A stretch of 64,000 nucleotides of DNA. It comes from Spartobacteria bacterium (GTDB lineage: Bacteria; Verrucomicrobiota; Verrucomicrobiia; Chthoniobacterales; Chthoniobacteraceae). The position numbers were made by a program, and so were the translations under genes. The notes below the pieces were generated by a model. The model made no database searches, had not been told where the DNA came from, and saw only the letters and a list, made by a program, of their open reading frames with translations. Location: assembly GCA_021324395.1 (NCBI GenBank), contig JAJPJG010000052.1, forward strand, positions 1-64,000, in the 5' to 3' direction. This document shows, piece by piece, positions 59,657-64,000 of the stretch. Position 1 is the first letter of the stretch, and every line of letters starts with the position of its first letter.

Positions 59657-60067
59657 ATGCGCATCCGCGGCGGAAAAAAGCTTGCGCGACTCGTTTTTGC
59701 GCCTAGTCATCTCGCAATGCTCAAGGCGCTGCGAACCCGCGATTCTTTCGTGCGATTCATCGCAGCGATAACGCTTTTGCACATCGTGGTCGGCATCGCG
59801 ATGGCGGCTGCTCCGCCGATCCACGAGTTCATCCACCACACGCTGATGCATCATCATGACGGCAATGATGACAATGACGATGACCACGATTGTATCGTGC
59901 TCGTTTTTCATTCCGGCGGAACGGAGCAACCGCACGCAGAGCCTGTGCTCGCCGGCGCGGTATTATCGCAGTGTTTTTACAAAGTAGCGCAGTTCGAGCC
60001 GCAATGGGCCGAGCCGCTTTTCCTGTCGCAATGCGTGCTCGAGCACGCGCCGCCGACGCTCTCCTGA
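59657..60067 (+). CDS. Small His/Asp-rich membrane protein
   Basis: A 136-residue protein. A basic N-terminus precedes a hydrophobic helix (FIAAITLLHIVVGIAMAAAPP) and then a striking His/Asp-rich stretch, IHEFIHHTLMHHHDGNDDNDDDHDC, at about 52-77 (two landmarks of 12 and 13 residues). The C-terminal half is exported. This stretch should bind divalent metal such as zinc or copper. It sits just before the TonB receptor gene and probably acts with it. ATG 59673-range alternatives exist; the start is uncertain. Confidence 0.55.
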   Translation: MRIRGGKKLARLVFAPSHLAMLKALRTRDSFVRFIAAITLLHIVVGIAMAAAPPIHEFIHHTLMHHHDGNDDNDDDHDCIVLVFHSGGTEQPHAEPVLAGAVLSQCFYKVAQFEPQWAEPLFLSQCVLEHAPPTLS

Positions 60068-60190
60068 GCGCATCTCGCGCTTCATCTCAAAACTGATTCG
60101 CAGCGATTGCTCGCCTGCGTTCGCACCCGCACGCCGTCACGTGTGTGACCGCACGTGCACTCATTTCCAAAAAAATCACAGGAGAATACC
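60068..60190 (+). other. Short intergenic leader of the receptor operon
   Basis: A 123-bp gap with no cobalamin-type or other riboswitch that I could recognise. It contains an imperfect CACGTG-rich stretch (60139-60159) and an AGGAG Shine-Dalgarno at 60180-60184, which fixes the TTG start at 60191 of the receptor gene. Confidence 0.45.
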
Positions 60191-62359
60191 TTGAAAAATT
60201 CCTTTCGTTTCATCGCGTTCGCCGCGCTCATTGTAGCGCGCGCTGACGCACAAGCTTCCGCCGCGAACAATCCGGCGGAAACGCAATTACAGGAGGTCGT
60301 CGTTACTGCGAGCCCATTAGGCCGCAGCGCGTTCGATCTCGCGCAGCCGGTCAGCACATTGACCGGCGATCAGCTTGCGCAAAAAATCGCGCCGACTCTC
60401 GGCGAAACGCTCAGCGGCGAACCCGGCGTCGCGTCGAGTAACTTCACGCACGGTGCGAGCCGTCCGATCATTCGCGGCCTCTCGGATAATCGCGTGACCG
60501 TTCTAAACAACGGCACGGATATCCTCGACGTCTCGAACTTGAGCCCGGATCACGCGCCCAGCGTTGACCCGCTTATCAGCCAGAGCATCGAAGTGGTGCG
60601 CGGCGCGGCGACGATTCTTTACGGATCGAGCGCCATCGGCGGCGTGGTTAACGTCATCGACAACCGAATCCCGACCGAGGTGTCGGCGAATCTCTTCACC
60701 GGCGAAGCCGACGCGCGCTACAATTCGAACGACGACGAGCGCTCCGGCGCCGGTTCGCTCGACATCGCGCTCAGTCAGCACTGGGTTTTGCACATCGACG
60801 GTTCGATTTCCAAAACCGACGACATCGCGATTCCCGGCTACGCTCTCGACGGGCGCATCCGGCGCAAGCTTTCGCCGGAGCAGCGTGCGCGCGGCAACGA
60901 ATTTGGCGGCGATCCGCACGGCTTCGTGCCGAACACGAAAGTGTTCACGCGCGATTTTGGCATCGGCACCAGCTACGTCTGGGACAAAGGTTACGTCGGC
61001 GTTGCCTTCAACCAATTCCTCAGCGTTTACGGCGTGCCGGATGATCCCGAGGTGGACGATCCGGTTGCCGCGCCGGACCGCGTGCGCATCGACATGACGA
61101 AGCGCCAATACAGCTTGCGCGCTGCGATGGCCGATCCACTGCCGCTCTTCGTCAACGGCAACTTCAAGTTCACCTACACCGATTACAAGCATCTCGAAAT
61201 CGACACCGACACCGTCGGCTCGATTTTTAAAACAAACGGCTTCGACTCGCGGCTTGAACTGGTGCATCGGCCGGTCGGCAAATTCGAAGGCTCGATCGGC
61301 GCGCAGGCGACTTACAAAAACCTGTCGGTTACCGGCGCGGATGCGTTCCTGCAGCCGACGCATACGCTGCAGCTTGCGGGTTTCGTGTTCGAGGAAGTGA
61401 AGCTCGATCCGGTGCGCCTGCAATTCGGCGGTCGCGCGGAATACAATTCCGTGGACATCGATTCGAGCGATCCGGCGCTCACGTCGCTTCGTGCCGGCGA
61501 AAGCACGCATCGCGACTTCGTTCCGCTCAGTGCGGCAGCAGGCGCGATTTACGACTTCGCACGCGACATGAATGCGGCGTTCACCGTGCGCTACTCGGAG
61601 CGTGCGCCGACAGCTGAGGAATTATTCGCGCGCGGCTCGCACGATGCGACATTCCAATTTCTCATCGGAGATCCGACGCTGCCGAAGGAAAAACTGCTCG
61701 GCCTCGACCTCAGCATTCGCAAGAAAGCCGGTGTCGTCACCGGAGCGATCAGCGGTTTCTACAACCACTTCTTCGACTACGTTGACTTCACACCGACGGG
61801 TGAATTCGAGGACGGCCTGCGCGTTTACGATTACGCCGACAAACGCGCCGATTTCTACGGCGGGGAAGGCTTGGTGGATTTCCACCTGCTGCCGCGCGAG
61901 ATCACGGTGCCCGCATCGGTGCCGGATCATTCGGTGAAAGACGTCGTCGCGCCCGGTGGCGACACGACCGCGCCGAATCCGAACGATCTCTACCTCGAAG
62001 TGAAGAGCGATTACGTGCATGCGCAAAACGCGACCGACCACGAGCCGCTTCCCCGCATTCCTCCGTGGCGCTGGACGGCGGCGCTCGCGTATCAAAGCCC
62101 AAAGATCGGCGCGCGCGTCGAGGCGGAGCGCGTGGATGGCCAGGGCCGCACCGCCGAGTTTGAGATGAGCACGCCAGGATACACGTTCCTCAACGCCGAC
62201 CTGAGCTACAACTTCGCGCTCGGCCCGCTCACCTACAACGCCTATGTGCGCGGCATGAACCTCACGAACGAGGAAGCGCGCGAGCACACGTCGTTCTTGA
62301 AAGAAGTGATGCCGCTGCCCGGTCGCAGCGTCATTCTCGGTATCCGCGCCACGTTCTAG
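60191..62359 (+). CDS. TonB-dependent outer-membrane receptor
   Basis: A 722-residue protein starting at TTG 60191, seven bases after AGGAG; the longer GTG start lacks a ribosome site. Signal peptide: FRFIAFAALIVARADAQA. The TonB box is LQEVVVTASP, followed by the plug domain (RPIIRGLSDNRVTVLNNG, VVRGAATILYGSSAIGGVVNVIDN) and a 22-strand barrel ending in the terminal Phe (GIRATF). Extracellular loops with His/Asp are present. ZnuD-like zinc/haem receptors have a similar plug and the neighbouring His-rich protein supports a metal substrate, but the ligand is not proven. tonB starts 1 bp after its stop. Confidence 0.9.
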   Translation: MKNSFRFIAFAALIVARADAQASAANNPAETQLQEVVVTASPLGRSAFDLAQPVSTLTGDQLAQKIAPTLGETLSGEPGVASSNFTHGASRPIIRGLSDNRVTVLNNGTDILDVSNLSPDHAPSVDPLISQSIEVVRGAATILYGSSAIGGVVNVIDNRIPTEVSANLFTGEADARYNSNDDERSGAGSLDIALSQHWVLHIDGSISKTDDIAIPGYALDGRIRRKLSPEQRARGNEFGGDPHGFVPNTKVFTRDFGIGTSYVWDKGYVGVAFNQFLSVYGVPDDPEVDDPVAAPDRVRIDMTKRQYSLRAAMADPLPLFVNGNFKFTYTDYKHLEIDTDTVGSIFKTNGFDSRLELVHRPVGKFEGSIGAQATYKNLSVTGADAFLQPTHTLQLAGFVFEEVKLDPVRLQFGGRAEYNSVDIDSSDPALTSLRAGESTHRDFVPLSAAAGAIYDFARDMNAAFTVRYSERAPTAEELFARGSHDATFQFLIGDPTLPKEKLLGLDLSIRKKAGVVTGAISGFYNHFFDYVDFTPTGEFEDGLRVYDYADKRADFYGGEGLVDFHLLPREITVPASVPDHSVKDVVAPGGDTTAPNPNDLYLEVKSDYVHAQNATDHEPLPRIPPWRWTAALAYQSPKIGARVEAERVDGQGRTAEFEMSTPGYTFLNADLSYNFALGPLTYNAYVRGMNLTNEEAREHTSFLKEVMPLPGRSVILGIRATF

Positions 62360-62360
62360 A

Positions 62361-63029
62361 ATGTCGCGGCGGATCTCGAGCGAAGGGCTCGTGAGCATCG
62401 CGCTCGCGCTGGTGTGCCATGCAGTCGTGATCGTCGCGCTGCAATTGCGCACACCGGCGCGGCCGTTGCCGATCGATGATTTGGAAACTCCAAACGTCAC
62501 TTTGCTCACGCAGACGGTTCCGTCCGCGATGCCGCCTCCGGCTCCGGTGCAATTGCCAACACCCGCGCCGACTCCCGAGCCGGTGATTACGGAACAAGGG
62601 ACACCTCCGCCGCTCGCGATCGTGCAGTCATCGCGCGAAAGCGCCAAACCCGCGCCGAAACTTCCCGCGCCATCGGAATCGAAACCGGCGCGTCCTGTCG
62701 CGTCTGCGCATTCCGTGACCTCGGGAAATGCAGCGCCAACCAGTCGGATCACAGCCGTCGCGCGACCGAGCTACCGCAGCAACCCGAAGCCGGAATATCC
62801 GGCAGACGCGCGCCGGTTACGACAGGAAGGTGTTGTCGTAGTGAGCGTCGAAGTCAGCGCCGATGGCCACCCGCTTAGCGTCTCATTGAAGCGCAGCAGC
62901 GGAGTCCTTTCGCTCGACCAGGCTGCCATTGCCGCAGTCCGCCGTTGGACTTTCGAGCCCGCTCGCACCGCAGGCATTCCCGTAGTGAGCCGCGTTGATG
63001 TCCCGGTGCGCTTCTCGCTCAACGGCTGA
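62361..63029 (+). CDS. tonB: TonB energy transducer
   Basis: A 222-residue protein. One N-terminal helix (LVSIALALVCHAVVIVALQL) anchors it in the inner membrane, a Pro-rich periplasmic linker (MPPPAPVQLPTPAPTPEP) spans the envelope, and the C-terminal domain shows NPKPEYPADARRLRQEGVVVVSVEVSADG then VRRWTFEPAR and VPVRFSLNG. It couples the proton motive force (through ExbBD, not in the window) to the receptor encoded 1 bp upstream. Confidence 0.9.
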   Translation: MSRRISSEGLVSIALALVCHAVVIVALQLRTPARPLPIDDLETPNVTLLTQTVPSAMPPPAPVQLPTPAPTPEPVITEQGTPPPLAIVQSSRESAKPAPKLPAPSESKPARPVASAHSVTSGNAAPTSRITAVARPSYRSNPKPEYPADARRLRQEGVVVVSVEVSADGHPLSVSLKRSSGVLSLDQAAIAAVRRWTFEPARTAGIPVVSRVDVPVRFSLNG

Positions 63030-63219
63030 GATCCACTGGAGGGACAGGCGCCGTCCCGTCCAAACATCGCCGATTTCTTCCAGTTTCGGAACCGACAGCG
63101 CGCGACGCTCATTTTTCCGAGCACAGTTTTCCGTGCGTTTTGCCGTGTTCGGTAAATCGAAGTCGCACCATTTTCCGGGAAAGTTTGACCGCACCTCGCC
63201 GAACCCGTAGCGTCGCCGC
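63030..63219. other. Intergenic region after tonB
   Basis: 190 bp without a gene. It holds a GC-rich start, then the A/T-richer TTTTCCG repeats (TTTTTCCGAGCACAGTTTTCCG and CATTTTCCGGGAAAG, seen around 63112-63183). No promoter or riboswitch could be assigned. Confidence 0.35.
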
Positions 63220-63603
63220 ATGCCACGAACTTTGCTCCGGCTCGGCAATGCGCTGCTGATCGTGGCGTTGCTCGGCATCAGCGGTGCGCAGTGGTTTGTG
63301 CTGCAATCGATCGCGTGGGGCACGATGCTCGCGGAGAATGCGCGGCATTCGGCGTGGTCGGAGGCGGTGCACAGGACATTCGACGGCGCGCATCCGTGTG
63401 CGCTTTGCAAAAAAATCGAGCAAGGGAAAAAGTCGGAGAAGAAAGCCGACGTCACTTTCGTGGTTACGAAAATCAATTTGTTCCATCAGGCGGATGCGCG
63501 TTTTGTGATGCGCGAGCGGGAGATGTGGAAGATGCGGGTCGGGGATTTTGCGAGCGAGCTGCGATTCGAGCAGCCGCCGTTGCCGCCGCCGCGCGTGGCG
63601 TGA
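63220..63603 (+). CDS. Small exported protein with HPCxLC motif
   Basis: A 127-residue protein. The N-terminal helix ALLIVALLGISGAQWFVLQS anchors or exports it; then HPCALCKKIEQGKKSEKK carries a CxxC pair and a Lys-rich patch, and the C-terminus ends in PPLPPPRVA. Placement after tonB and before another CxxC secreted protein suggests a metal-handling or redox role. I do not recognise the family. Confidence 0.5.
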   Translation: MPRTLLRLGNALLIVALLGISGAQWFVLQSIAWGTMLAENARHSAWSEAVHRTFDGAHPCALCKKIEQGKKSEKKADVTFVVTKINLFHQADARFVMREREMWKMRVGDFASELRFEQPPLPPPRVA

Positions 63604-63701
63604 GTTAGTTCCGTTTTATTCACGCGCCGTGAGTCCACGGTGCATCCTTTCACCCGAAGCCGCAGCGCCGTTGCGCGCGGTTTCGCCACTCGCGCAATCT
63701 C

Positions 63702-64000
63702 ATGAAAATTTCCAAACTCATTTTTGTTTCCACTATTTTAGTTACAGTCGCGGCGCGGGCTTGCGATCTGTGCGGCTGCTACACGCCGCAAATCGAAACG
63801 GCGCATCGCGCTATCGATCCGCTGCTCGGCAGCTCTGCGATGACCGGCCTTTACGGCGCGGTCGGCGAACAGTTCACGCATTTCGGCACGATGCAATACA
63901 ACGGGCACGAAGTCGAAAATCCCACCGGTCAGCGCGAGGAGAGCTCGATCACGCAAGTCGTCGCGGGCTACAGCTTCAACAGTCGCTTTGCGCTCCAGGT
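63702..64000 (+). CDS. Secreted/outer-membrane protein, 3' end outside window
   Basis: At least 99 residues, cut by the right edge. Signal peptide: MKISKLIFVSTILVTVAARA. The mature protein begins CDLCGCYTP, a cysteine trio that could bind metal, followed by beta-strand-rich sequence (MTGLYGAVGEQFTHFGTM, ITQVVAGYSFNSRFALQV) like an outer-membrane barrel. It is part of the TonB/metal cluster by position. The lower bound of its length is known only from the visible part. Confidence 0.55.
   Translation, partial: MKISKLIFVSTILVTVAARACDLCGCYTPQIETAHRAIDPLLGSSAMTGLYGAVGEQFTHFGTMQYNGHEVENPTGQREESSITQVVAGYSFNSRFALQ

Noticed and set aside
60068..60190. Cobalamin riboswitch before the TonB receptor
   Set aside because: No B12-box-like sequence was found and the leader is only about 120 bp, too short for a cobalamin riboswitch.
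1..64000. CRISPR array
   Set aside because: No regularly spaced direct repeats with unique spacers were seen on either strand; the only tandem arrays are the short heptads near 39756, 40150 and 42152.

Overview
The window looks like chromosomal DNA of a Gram-negative bacterium of the Verrucomicrobia (Chthoniobacterales/Spartobacteria type is my best guess). Supporting this are an N-terminal LEPLESRIAPA-type motif on a giant beta-repeat protein, a hopanoid pair (squalene-hopene cyclase plus HpnH), a TonB/receptor pair, a PilB-like ATPase, a stand-alone four-helix-bundle gene, and GC-rich housekeeping genes (gatB, aroC). No rRNA, tRNA or CRISPR array was seen.

Layout. (1) 1-9300, plus strand: ten tightly overlapping genes of a phage-tail-like module (fibre or depolymerase-like end, tail terminator-, tube- and assembly-chaperone-like proteins, a short tape-measure candidate, then baseplate/fibre-like proteins), closed by a hairpin. 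No capsid, terminase or lysis genes are in view. (2) 9361-9738: a one-gene integron-type cassette. (3) 9739-35541: a roughly 25.8-kb genomic island with visibly lower G+C. It holds a complete DNA phosphorothioation system on the minus strand (dndB-C-D-E-A, preceded in the same run by an HTH protein, a PD-(D/E)XK-like protein and a Dnd-associated methyltransferase-like protein). Facing it on the plus strand is a multi-gene set of likely effectors: SF2 helicase, small linker protein, SMC-like ATPase, dnd-associated protein 4-like, DUF262-HNH protein, GIY-YIG protein, two large DGQHR proteins bracketing two small paralogous proteins, and a RelA/SpoT-type nucleotidyltransferase. The right end carries a truncated HNH toxin remnant and a tyrosine integrase. 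(4) 35572-36190: a second one-gene cassette. (5) 36310-64000: core chromosome with a GH67-like protein, gatB, a four-helix-bundle cassette, cvpA-like, aroC, a DMT transporter pair, an arginase-fold protein, shc and hpnH, a GYF-domain protein, a degenerate alkaline phosphatase, a transglutaminase-like protein, a LEPR-type beta-repeat protein with a cyclophilin/PKD protein, DUF362, a squalene/phytoene synthase, pilB/gspE-like genes, and a putative metal-uptake TonB cluster that runs off the right edge.

Main discovery. The island is inserted inside an integron attC site. The left half (GCCTAAC box through TGCAGCTA, 9717-9738) and the right half (TGCAGCTA through GTTAGGC, 35542-35587) share an 8-bp direct repeat. 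Deleting the island rebuilds a 60-bp attC with paired outer boxes, an 11-bp inner stem with one extrahelical A, and a 3-nt loop. The reciprocal joint gives a site with imperfect inverted arms, as expected for a tyrosine recombinase core. The island therefore appears to be a defence element that moved into a cassette array.

How the island may work (inference). DndA, C, D and E would install phosphorothioates and DndB would tune the process. The helicase/ATPase set and the DUF262-HNH protein would sense or restrict unmodified or modified DNA. The duplicated DGQHR module, the GIY-YIG protein, the RelA/SpoT-like enzyme and the PD-(D/E)XK-like protein are the parts least explained by known Dnd or Ssp systems.
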